From Ruminococcaceae bacterium UBA3751 (GTDB lineage: Bacteria > Bacillota > Clostridia > Oscillospirales > Acutalibacteraceae): a stretch of 18,638 bases of DNA. This document shows, one piece after another, positions 8,181 through 14,581 of this stretch (position 1 is its first letter; each line of letters starts with the position of its first letter). The notes beneath the pieces were generated by a model. It had not been told where the DNA came from, did no database searches, and worked only from the letters and a program-made list of their open reading frames with translations. The DNA lies in contig DFGL01000030.1 of NCBI GenBank assembly GCA_002371215.1, positions 1,708-20,345 of the forward strand, given 5' to 3'. A program made the position numbers and the translations under genes.

Positions 8181-8228
8181 CCCTCAGTCACTTCGTGACA
8201 GCTCCCTTTACACAAGGGAGCCTTTTTT
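8181..8228. repeat. Intergenic double-hairpin repeat, copy A
   Basis: The unit begins CCCTCAGTCACTTCGTGACA. It contains a small hairpin (GTCAC/GTGAC, 8187-8199) and then an 8-bp hairpin GCTCCCTT/AAGGGAGC (8201-8221) followed by six T residues. It resembles repeats I recall as abundant between genes of gut Clostridia, which is from memory and unchecked. Although it could terminate plus-strand transcripts, no plus-strand gene lies upstream. Confidence 0.75.
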
Positions 8229-8245
8229 GTTGCAAGATAAAAACC

Positions 8246-8352
8246 GTAGGGGAGGGTCTCCGTGCCCTCCCTCAATTAATTGTCTTAGCGAAGCGCGCTC
8301 AATTCCGAATTCCGCTTTCCGAATTCCGAATTAAACAGAGCGCCGCCCCTAC
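8246..8352. repeat. Composite repeat copy 2 with inverted ends (MITE-like)
   Basis: The left end GTAGGGGAGGGTCTCCG (8246-8262) and the right end 8336-8352 are imperfect inverted repeats, matching at 13 of 17 positions. Just inside the left end, GGGAGGG/CCCTCCC (8250-8271) forms a hairpin. The interior holds the 25-base block shared with copy 1 (8290-8314), then a partial tandem duplication of TTCCGAATTCCG. There is no coding capacity. The whole looks like a small non-autonomous element or a nested set of repeats. Confidence 0.65.
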
Positions 8353-8359
8353 TAAATGC

Positions 8360-8384
8360 GACAGCTCCCCTTATCAGGGGAGCC
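8360..8384. repeat. Intergenic hairpin repeat, copy B (partial)
   Basis: GACAGCTCCCC and its partner form an 8-bp stem (GCTCCCCT/AGGGGAGC, 8364-8383) with a 4-base loop. It matches the second half of copy A but with paired changes in the stem, so base pairing is kept. It lies just past the stop codon of the minus-strand transporter and may serve as an RNA 3'-end structure, although no T-run follows on that strand. Confidence 0.7.
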
Positions 8385-8400
8385 GTTATATTGTTATATG

Positions 8401-10053
8401 TTAATCCTCTGCTGCTTCTACTGCTTCCTGAATCCACTCCTCGTCCTCCGGCTTGCTTTCACCGTGCTTAACGCGGGTGATAACAGCGAGTCCGATTGCA
8501 AAGAAGATTGCGCAGAACAGGAACATATAGTTATAATCCTCGTGGAAAAGACCGATTAACGCACCGCAGAGAATCGGACCTGTAATAGCCGCTGAGAATG
8601 TTGCGGTATAGTAATAGCCTGTAAAGGTACCAACGTAATCTCTGCCGCCGATTGCAAGAACGAGCGGAAGGGTATTGATATTAATACAGCCTACCGCCGC
8701 GCCGCCTACAACGAGCGCAATCCAGAGAACTACCCAGGTAAACGTTCTGTTGTTTATGAACTGCGAAACCGCAAGGTATATACCGAACATAACGACTATA
8801 ACGCTGAGACCGATAATAATTGTTTTCTTACGCCCGAGCTTTCTTCCCATAGCGCCTGCGGGAATACCGAAGGCAGCGAGCGAAACGGCGAATATCGCCA
8901 TCATAAGAGTTGAATAAATCGGCTTAACGTTTAAGGTATCAAGCGCAAAGTTTGTAAAGTTAGGAACAATAGCTTCCGTTGCGTTATTGATAAGGAATAG
9001 CGCCGCAAGCATTGTAATAAGGCTCGTTCTTTCCTCTTTGCTGATTGGTAAATCTTTTATCTTAATCTTCTTGCTCTTGCCTTCGCCCTCATCCATATAA
9101 ACGTCTTTTGAAAGGTCGTTTTGCTTATTTTTCTTATAGAAAAGAACAAGAACAACGAGACAGAGAACGGAGATAATAGCGGCAACAAGAAATACGGGAG
9201 TATAGTTAACGTACTGCGGAGCGCCCTTGCTCATATCTACAACCTTCTGAGCAACAAGCTGGCTGTCCGCTCCCGAGCTGGAGAAGGTTGAGCCGTCAAA
9301 ATAGAGCTTATCCCTGCCCGAAGCTATAAAGTTATCAACGTGGTCCTTATACTTGCTTGGGTCAAAGCCGTTGAGATAATTAACAACGGGAGTGCCGTCA
9401 GCATTGGTTGCAAGAATCTGACCGAGCGTATTTGTTTTTGCCTTGAGCGCGTCGTGAATTGCAGTAAAGCCTAAAATGCCTACAAGCGTTGTTGCAATAG
9501 TACCTACAACAAAGCCTATCATCTGGCCGATACCGCCCATAATATTGATTACGGCGTTGGCGTCGCTCTGAAGATGTGACGGAGTAAAGTCAGGCATAAG
9601 CGATACAACGGGTGAGCGCCATACCGACATAGTAAAGTTAAAGAAAATAATAACCGTCATCATAAGCACTATTGAAAGCGCCGTTGCCTTTACCGTTGCT
9701 GCAACGGGGATAAGGCTGAAGAACGCAGCGCATATCGGAAGGCAGATAATTATGTACGGCATTCTCTTGCCCCATTTTGAATGGGTTTTATCGCTCTTCT
9801 TACCAAAAAATGGCTGGAAGATAACGCCGAAAATATTATCAATAGTCATAATAGCGTTAACAAACAGCGCTACCGAAAGAAATGCGGGAAGCTTTGCGCC
9901 GCCGTCGGTAAGCTCTGTAAGCTTTGCGCGGAAAATTACGGGAACATATGAATTATAAACCGACCACATCAGCATACAACCCATAAAGCCGAAGCCGATA
10001 AGGAAAGTCTGTTTATAATTTAAACCGTTTCCCTTCTTTTTGTTTTTACCCAT
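8401..10053 (-). CDS. MFS sugar transporter, GPH/sucrose-porter type
   Basis: A 550-residue polytopic membrane protein with about 12 hydrophobic segments. The loop after the second membrane segment reads GKKSDKTHSKWGKRMPYII, the signature of the glycoside-pentoside-hexuronide/SLC45 branch of the major facilitator superfamily, which imports glycosides by cation symport. It is longer than typical 450-500 residue members because a hydrophilic insert of roughly 75-80 residues (about 205-280, mostly polar with many Asp/Ser) lies between membrane segments in the N-terminal half, probably outside the cell. The start has GGAGAG 5 bases upstream. No glycosidase or sugar kinase adjoins it, so the substrate is unknown. 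Its promoter resembles that of the other GPH transporter in this window. Confidence 0.88.
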   Translation of the reverse strand: MGKNKKKGNGLNYKQTFLIGFGFMGCMLMWSVYNSYVPVIFRAKLTELTDGGAKLPAFLSVALFVNAIMTIDNIFGVIFQPFFGKKSDKTHSKWGKRMPYIIICLPICAAFFSLIPVAATVKATALSIVLMMTVIIFFNFTMSVWRSPVVSLMPDFTPSHLQSDANAVINIMGGIGQMIGFVVGTIATTLVGILGFTAIHDALKAKTNTLGQILATNADGTPVVNYLNGFDPSKYKDHVDNFIASGRDKLYFDGSTFSSSGADSQLVAQKVVDMSKGAPQYVNYTPVFLVAAIISVLCLVVLVLFYKKNKQNDLSKDVYMDEGEGKSKKIKIKDLPISKEERTSLITMLAALFLINNATEAIVPNFTNFALDTLNVKPIYSTLMMAIFAVSLAAFGIPAGAMGRKLGRKKTIIIGLSVIVVMFGIYLAVSQFINNRTFTWVVLWIALVVGGAAVGCININTLPLVLAIGGRDYVGTFTGYYYTATFSAAITGPILCGALIGLFHEDYNYMFLFCAIFFAIGLAVITRVKHGESKPEDEEWIQEAVEAAED

Positions 10054-10084
10054 AGTTACTCTCCAATCATAATAATATACTCAT

Positions 10085-10113
10085 ATATTATCATATAATA
10101 AAGCAAAATTCAA
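10085..10113 (-). promoter_or_regulatory. Predicted promoter of the 550-residue GPH transporter gene
   Basis: On the minus strand, TTGAAT (10108-10113) and TAATAT (10085-10090) are 17 bases apart in very AT-rich DNA. The -10 is preceded by TGA. A comparable TTGATT-17-TAATAT arrangement occurs before the second GPH transporter. No terminator separates this promoter from the DUF6935-like gene, so read-through is also possible. Confidence 0.5.
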
Positions 10114-10132
10114 ATAAACATTGTATAAATTT

Positions 10133-10696
10133 TTACGCCCAGGGGTCGGAGCTTTCGGGCTCGCGGATACCCGAGAGGAGAAATTGCTCCCAAAGGTACC
10201 ATTTTCCGTCCTTGGCAAGACGGAGAGTTACCTTACGCGGACTGTCCGCACCGCCCGAGGTAAGATAGAGCTTAGCGTAGTTTTCATCGTCATATGAATA
10301 AGGGTTTTCGCTTACAACGACTGAGAGCGGCTCGGCGGGCTTATAATCATTCTGCGGCGTTGCGCCCGAAAAATATGAACGCGGTATATAATCCTTGCCG
10401 TCCATAAACCTGTCGTTAATAAACTGCTTTTCATACGGTGTAAGCGGCTTCGGTCCTTTAATAAAATCAAGCATTGAATAACAAAGTTCCTTATCGGACG
10501 AAAAATAATTCAAAGCAAGAACGGTAAGCGCCGCGGTTTTAAACGGGGTTGACATATCCGCCTCCGGCAGAGCCTTAAAGCCTTCAAGGTCTGCGGGAAG
10601 GCGCGAAAAGGTAATTCTTTCAGCCTTGTTTTCAGAGGTCTGCGAAGGGGCAGCTTCCTCGTTGCTCTTTTTAACTAAATCATCAAAAAATCCCAT
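10133..10696 (-). CDS. DUF6935-like protein of unknown function
   Basis: A 187-residue soluble protein. After a variable, charged N-terminus (MGFFDDLVKKSNEEAAP), the core contains LKALPEADMSTPFKTAAL-like sequence (here FKALPEADMSTPFKTAAL), PKPLTPYEKQFINDRFMDGK, DYIPRSYFSGATPQNDY and the C-terminal WEQFLLSGIREPESSDPWA. I recognise this as the conserved protein family listed as DUF6935 in gut Clostridia; that name is from memory. No enzymatic motif or membrane segment is visible. It begins 14 bases after the lysoplasmalogenase stop, with AAAGGAG placed 5 bases before the ATG, so the two are almost certainly cotranscribed. Function is unknown. Confidence 0.8.
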   Translation of the reverse strand: MGFFDDLVKKSNEEAAPSQTSENKAERITFSRLPADLEGFKALPEADMSTPFKTAALTVLALNYFSSDKELCYSMLDFIKGPKPLTPYEKQFINDRFMDGKDYIPRSYFSGATPQNDYKPAEPLSVVVSENPYSYDDENYAKLYLTSGGADSPRKVTLRLAKDGKWYLWEQFLLSGIREPESSDPWA

Positions 10697-10710
10697 AGTA
10701 TCTCCTTTCG

Positions 10711-11442
10711 CTATTTAATCATTAATATTGATATACTGAAAAGCATTTGAGCAGGATAATATGTTAAAAGCGTTAAGTAACGCATTTTAGCCGTTCCGAA
10801 GCGCTTATCATCGCAGAATTTGAGCCCGAGGGTTGCGTCCGAAGTCATAAACATAACGGGCGCGATAAAGAGCATAATCTGAAGCGGAATATTATCCTTA
10901 ACGCCGAACAGCGCGAGCGAAATTGAAAGCGCCGACATTGCGCACAGCCCCGCAGTATAAACGAGGATAGGCGGTCCGATTTTACCGGGCTTCAGTTTAA
11001 GAATGAATACAGCGCCCACTGCTATACACATACCGAGCGCCCATACTCCGAGGAATACGGGAAGCCTGAAGACGCCGCGGATTTTAACCTCTTTAATAAA
11101 TGCGACTATATACAGAATATGCCCGACAAGGAACGCCGCCGCGCCGAGAACGGTAACGACAATAAGATTTTTCTTTTCCTTTTCCGGGTCACTGTTTTTA
11201 ACGTACGGGTCAAGCGAGAGCAGAGCGTCGCCGACAAGCCCGAAAACAAGCGCTGAAAGAACGAGCTTTCCGTAAATTTCCTTATCCGACTGCGCATAGG
11301 CAATGCTACCGCTGATAACAAAAACTGCTGAGGCAAGCATTTTCAGCCAGAACGCCGTAACGTCAACCGACGGGTAGCTCTTTTTTGCATATACGCTGGC
11401 AACCGCTATATCAATTGCCATCAAAACTATAAAAACAGCCAT
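10711..11442 (-). CDS. YhhN/TMEM86-family lysoplasmalogenase-like membrane protein
   Basis: A 243-residue integral membrane protein with about eight hydrophobic segments. It shows the conserved polar motifs of the YhhN (TMEM86) family: GLVGDALL near residues 68-75, FLVGHILYIVAF near 104-115 and MFMTSDATLGLKF near 197-209. Characterised relatives hydrolyse the vinyl-ether bond of lysoplasmalogens, releasing an aldehyde. Many anaerobic Clostridia make plasmalogens, so a role in membrane-lipid turnover is plausible but inferred. AAAGGAG lies 6 bases before the ATG. It is the first gene of a two-gene operon with the DUF6935-like gene, under a good sigma-A promoter. Confidence 0.85.
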   Translation of the reverse strand: MAVFIVLMAIDIAVASVYAKKSYPSVDVTAFWLKMLASAVFVISGSIAYAQSDKEIYGKLVLSALVFGLVGDALLSLDPYVKNSDPEKEKKNLIVVTVLGAAAFLVGHILYIVAFIKEVKIRGVFRLPVFLGVWALGMCIAVGAVFILKLKPGKIGPPILVYTAGLCAMSALSISLALFGVKDNIPLQIMLFIAPVMFMTSDATLGLKFCDDKRFGTAKMRYLTLLTYYPAQMLFSISILMIK

Positions 11443-11476
11443 AACTTTCTCCTTTAATAAACTAATGTCTATAATG

Positions 11477-11506
11477 ATTTTACAACAAAAATATTGCTTT
11501 TGTCAA
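11477..11506 (-). promoter_or_regulatory. Promoter of the lysoplasmalogenase-DUF6935 operon
   Basis: On the minus strand, a perfect -35 TTGACA (11501-11506) and TAAAAT (11477-11482, five of six) are spaced by 18 bases. The -35 forms half of a 12-bp perfect palindrome, TGTCAATTGACA (11501-11512). The predicted leader is about 28 bases. Confidence 0.7.
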
Positions 11507-11559
11507 TTGACATAATTTATATATTAATTTTGCTGTTTTTGTGCATTAATACAAAAAAG

Positions 11560-12399
11560 CTATCTTGAAACGGTAAAACCTCTGCCCTGTACCTCCTTGA
11601 TTTTAGTTACGGTTATAAACGCCTCGCCGTCAACGGAATTTACAAGCTCCTTTAAAGCGTAAAGCCTTCTAGGAGGAATTACGCAAATAACTCCCATCTG
11701 CTTTTTTCCGCCGTAGCCCGTTTCAATATTCAGCATCGTAACGCCTGCGTCAAGTGTTTTCAGCAGGGCTTTGCGGATTTCAGCATAGCTTTCGGAAATT
11801 ACGAGCACCTGAATCTGAGCCTTACCGATAAGCATTACCCTGTCAAGCGACAGAGTTTCCACGGCAACGGTTATAATCCCGAGAAGGAGACTTTCGCTGT
11901 CCGAAACAAAGAGTTGAGCGCCGATAATTACAAAATCAAGCGTCCACACTATTACGGCAACGTTGATATGGGTATACTTCTGAACGATAAGTCCTATTAT
12001 ATCCGTTCCGCCGCTTGACGAGCCTTCGCGCATCAGAATTCCGATTGACGCCCCGAGCAATGCACCTGCAAAAAGGCTCGCAATAAGACGGTTTTCGGTA
12101 ATACTAAGCAAAGCGGGAATCCGCTGAAATACGGAGAGAAAAAGCGGATATAAAACTGAGCTTGCTGCCGTTGAAAGGAAGAATTTAAGCCCGAGAATTT
12201 TCCACCCTATAAGCAAAAGAATAACGTTGGCAAGTAAAACAAAAAGCGAGGTATCAAAGCCGCTCAGCCTGTTAATAACAATAGCAGTTCCCGTTACGCC
12301 TCCTACGGGAATTCTATCGGGAATTATAAAAGCGGCTACGGAAAAAGCAAAAAGCGCATTGCCGAATATAATCGCTGAAATATACTTTACTTTTTTCAT
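11560..12399 (-). CDS. YitT-family membrane protein (paralogue 1)
   Basis: A 279-residue protein with five or six N-terminal membrane segments and a cytoplasmic C-terminal DUF2179 domain (about 200-279, ending GEAFITVTKIKEVQGRGF). It has the family hallmarks VAAFIIPDRIPVGGVTG near residues 21-37 and REGSSSGGTDIIG near 124-136. YitT proteins are widespread in Bacillota; the transported or sensed molecule is not established. GGGGTGAT precedes the ATG. It is divergent from a closely similar paralogue. A TATAAT at 12461-12466 (minus) is its likely -10, but the -35 is weak. No terminator was found downstream. Confidence 0.9.
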   Translation of the reverse strand: MKKVKYISAIIFGNALFAFSVAAFIIPDRIPVGGVTGTAIVINRLSGFDTSLFVLLANVILLLIGWKILGLKFFLSTAASSVLYPLFLSVFQRIPALLSITENRLIASLFAGALLGASIGILMREGSSSGGTDIIGLIVQKYTHINVAVIVWTLDFVIIGAQLFVSDSESLLLGIITVAVETLSLDRVMLIGKAQIQVLVISESYAEIRKALLKTLDAGVTMLNIETGYGGKKQMGVICVIPPRRLYALKELVNSVDGEAFITVTKIKEVQGRGFTVSR

Positions 12400-12491
12400 A
12401 TTATCACCCCTTTTATTTTTTACTGTATTTTACGGATAACCCGTTTTAGTAAAAAGAATTATTATAAAAGCATAAAGTTTTCACTTAAATA

Positions 12492-12519
12492 TTGCATTTT
12501 TATTCAATAATTGTATAAT
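12492..12519 (+). promoter_or_regulatory. Predicted promoter of YitT paralogue 2
   Basis: TTGCAT (12492-12497) and a perfect TATAAT (12514-12519) are 16 bases apart. It lies in the 161-base divergent region 12400-12560, whose other half carries the probable -10 of paralogue 1. The -35 match is only three of six. Confidence 0.5.
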
Positions 12520-12560
12520 TGTTTTGGCATAAAAATGACTGCATAAAGAGGCGATAGGAT

Positions 12561-13442
12561 ATGAAAAAAACTCTAAGAGATTATATTGAAACAACGCTGT
12601 TTATTCTTCTCGGAAACGCTCTGCTTGCGTTTCTCGTTGCGGCGTTCATAATTCCGCACGATATTATTATGGGCGGAACAACGGGAATAGCGATAGTTTT
12701 AAACCGAATAATCCACGTTGACACGGCGCTGCTTGTACTGATACAAAATATAGGGCTGCTGATTTTAGGGCTCATTGTTCTTGGAAAAAAGTTCTTTTTA
12801 ACAACGGTTGCAAGCTCGGTTTTATACCCCGTTATGCTTGGAATTATGCAGAAAATACCGAATATTGACAAGCTGACGGACGACACCCTGCTCGCCTCCC
12901 TTTTTGCGGGAGTTTTAATGGGAATATCTCTCGGGCTTGTTATGAGGGTAGGCTCATCAACGGGCGGAATGGATGTTGTTAACCTTGTTTTTCACAAATG
13001 GTTTCATATCCCCGTTGCAATCCTTGTATGGGCAACGGATTTAATAATAGTCGGCGGTCAGGCAATTTTTCTCAAACCCGAAAAAACGCTTTTCGGCATA
13101 GTAGTTCTTGTTTTAGAGGCATACGCGCTTGATAAGGTTATGGTTTTCGGTAAGGCTCAGACTCAGCTTTACATAATATCCTCACGCTATGAGGAAATCC
13201 GCAGCAGGCTGCTTAACGAAATGAACGTTGGCGTTACGCTGTCTATGATAGAAACGGGCTTATTCCAGAATCAGCAAAAGGCAGTTCTCTGCGTTATTCC
13301 GACGAGAAAGCTTTACGATACAACCGAGCTTATCCACTCTGTTGACAGCGAGGCGTTTATTACAATAACAAAAATAAAAGAGGTACGCGGGCGCGGTTTT
13401 ACGGAGGCACGGCAAAATCTTATCCCCGAGGATAAAAAATAA
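12561..13442 (+). CDS. YitT-family membrane protein (paralogue 2)
   Basis: A 293-residue protein with the same architecture as its divergent neighbour: a membrane domain with VAAFIIPHDIIMGGTTG (about 25-41) and RVGSSTGGMDVVN (about 131-143), then a DUF2179 domain ending SEAFITITKIKEVRGRGF. Roughly half of the aligned residues look identical to paralogue 1, so the pair probably arose by an inverted duplication or by local rearrangement after duplication. It differs by a longer N-terminus (KKTLRDYIETTL) and a charged C-terminal tail. AGAGG lies 9 bases before the ATG. The ddl gene follows after 64 bases and has its own promoter, though read-through is possible. Confidence 0.9.
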   Translation: MKKTLRDYIETTLFILLGNALLAFLVAAFIIPHDIIMGGTTGIAIVLNRIIHVDTALLVLIQNIGLLILGLIVLGKKFFLTTVASSVLYPVMLGIMQKIPNIDKLTDDTLLASLFAGVLMGISLGLVMRVGSSTGGMDVVNLVFHKWFHIPVAILVWATDLIIVGGQAIFLKPEKTLFGIVVLVLEAYALDKVMVFGKAQTQLYIISSRYEEIRSRLLNEMNVGVTLSMIETGLFQNQQKAVLCVIPTRKLYDTTELIHSVDSEAFITITKIKEVRGRGFTEARQNLIPEDKK

Positions 13443-13444
13443 TA

Positions 13445-13473
13445 TAGACTTTTTGCTCTGAATATATTATAAT
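13445..13473 (+). promoter_or_regulatory. ddl promoter
   Basis: TAGACT (13445-13450, four of six) and a perfect TATAAT (13468-13473) are separated by 17 bases. The start would be near 13480, giving a leader of about 27 bases with GAGGCAGG as ribosome binding site. Confidence 0.65.
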
Positions 13474-13506
13474 ACTAAACATATTAATTATGAGGCAGGT
13501 ACGCTT

Positions 13507-14535
13507 ATGAATATAGTTGTTTTGGGCGGCGGAATAAGCACGGAGCGCGACGTTTCGCTCACAAGCTCAAGAAACATTGTTAAGGCGCTCAGAAGCATCG
13601 GTGAAAATGCAGTTTTACTCGATGTTTTTATGGGCTATGAGGGTGATTTGAATAAGTTTTTCGAAAACGACGAGGAGGTTTCCGCCGAATCGCTTATCGG
13701 ACTTGTTGACCCTTCAATTGAGGAAATAAAAAAAGCCCGCGGCGTAAGCGAGGACGAATTCTTCGGCAAAAACGTTCTTAAAATCTGTAAAATGGCGGAC
13801 TTTGTTTTTATCGGACTCCACGGTGAGGACGGCGAGGACGGTAAGGTGCAGGCTGCGTTTGACCTTCTCGGAATTAAATATACGGGTACAGGCTGCCTCG
13901 GCTCTGCGCTCGCTATGAACAAGTACTTTTCAAAACAGATGATGGTTGCAAACGGCGTTACAACCGCTGATTACACCGTTATGAAAAAGAACGGCAATTC
14001 TGTTCCTGCGTTCACGGGTCCCTGCGTTATCAAGCCCTGTTCGGGCGGTTCAAGCGTAGGCGTTTCAATAGTTGAAAGCGAAAGCGAATACGAAAACGCG
14101 GTTAAAAAGGCGTTTAAATACGAGGATGAAATAATCATTGAGCAGTACATAAAGGGGCGCGAATTTTCAGTAGGCGTTTTAGGCGATACAGTGCTTCCGC
14201 CAATAGAAATCATCCCCAAGGACGGCTTTTACGATTACGAAAATAAATACCAGGCGGACAAAACGATTGAAATCTGCCCCGCTCAGCTCAGCGATGAGCA
14301 GACAAAGATTGTTCAGCTTTCAACAAAACGCGTATTCGACGCTCTCGGGCTTCAGGTTTACGGAAGAATTGATTTTATTCTTAACGAAAAGGACGGAAAG
14401 TTCTACTGCCTTGAGGCAAACTCTCTCCCGGGTATGACTCAGATGAGCCTTCTTCCGCAGGAGGCTGCGGCAATAGGAATTGACTACCCGTCGCTCTGTA
14501 TGAAAATCATTACTCTCTCGGGAAAAAAGTATTAA
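13507..14535 (+). CDS. ddl: D-alanine--D-alanine ligase
   Basis: A 342-residue ATP-grasp ligase that joins two D-alanines for the peptidoglycan pentapeptide in the cytoplasm. GGGISTERDVSL (residues 7-18) holds the N-terminal D-Ala site with Glu13. KPCSGGSSVGVS (176-187) is the ATP-grasp glycine-rich loop. YDYENKYQADKT (242-253) is the omega loop, with Tyr248 at the position that favours D-Ala over D-lactate. GRIDF (286-290) supplies Arg287 and Asp289, and EANSLPGMT (303-311) gives Glu303 and Asn305, which bind magnesium. All key residues are present, and nothing suggests a vancomycin-resistance (VanA/B-type) specificity. A stretch around residues 44-90 is longer than in the shorter DdlB type. 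It converges on the GPH transporter gene through a shared terminator. Confidence 0.96.
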   Translation: MNIVVLGGGISTERDVSLTSSRNIVKALRSIGENAVLLDVFMGYEGDLNKFFENDEEVSAESLIGLVDPSIEEIKKARGVSEDEFFGKNVLKICKMADFVFIGLHGEDGEDGKVQAAFDLLGIKYTGTGCLGSALAMNKYFSKQMMVANGVTTADYTVMKKNGNSVPAFTGPCVIKPCSGGSSVGVSIVESESEYENAVKKAFKYEDEIIIEQYIKGREFSVGVLGDTVLPPIEIIPKDGFYDYENKYQADKTIEICPAQLSDEQTKIVQLSTKRVFDALGLQVYGRIDFILNEKDGKFYCLEANSLPGMTQMSLLPQEAAAIGIDYPSLCMKIITLSGKKY

Positions 14536-14577
14536 TAAAAAAAACTCCCCTGTGTTAAACACAAGGGAGTTTTTTAT
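14536..14577 (+). terminator. Bidirectional terminator between ddl and the GPH transporter
   Basis: A long stem (ACTCCCCTGTGT against ACACAAGGGAGT, a single mismatch on plus and G-U on minus) with a 3-base loop is flanked by A7 and T6 tracts. It sits between two convergent stop codons and can serve both genes. Confidence 0.9.
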
Positions 14578-14581
14578 TATC

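Noticed and set aside
8201..8228. Hairpin plus T-run considered as a gene terminator
   Set aside because: No plus-strand gene or promoter precedes it, and the same hairpin recurs nearby without T-run, so it is better described as a repeat.
11541..11557. TTTTTGT/ACAAAAA inverted repeat after YitT paralogue 1 considered as a terminator
   Set aside because: The stem is AT-only at its base and is not followed by a T-run on the minus strand.
13507..14535. ddl considered as a vancomycin-resistance D-Ala-D-Lac ligase
   Set aside because: The omega loop keeps Tyr248 in KYQADKT, the D-Ala-D-Ala type, and no vanH/vanX-like genes are present.
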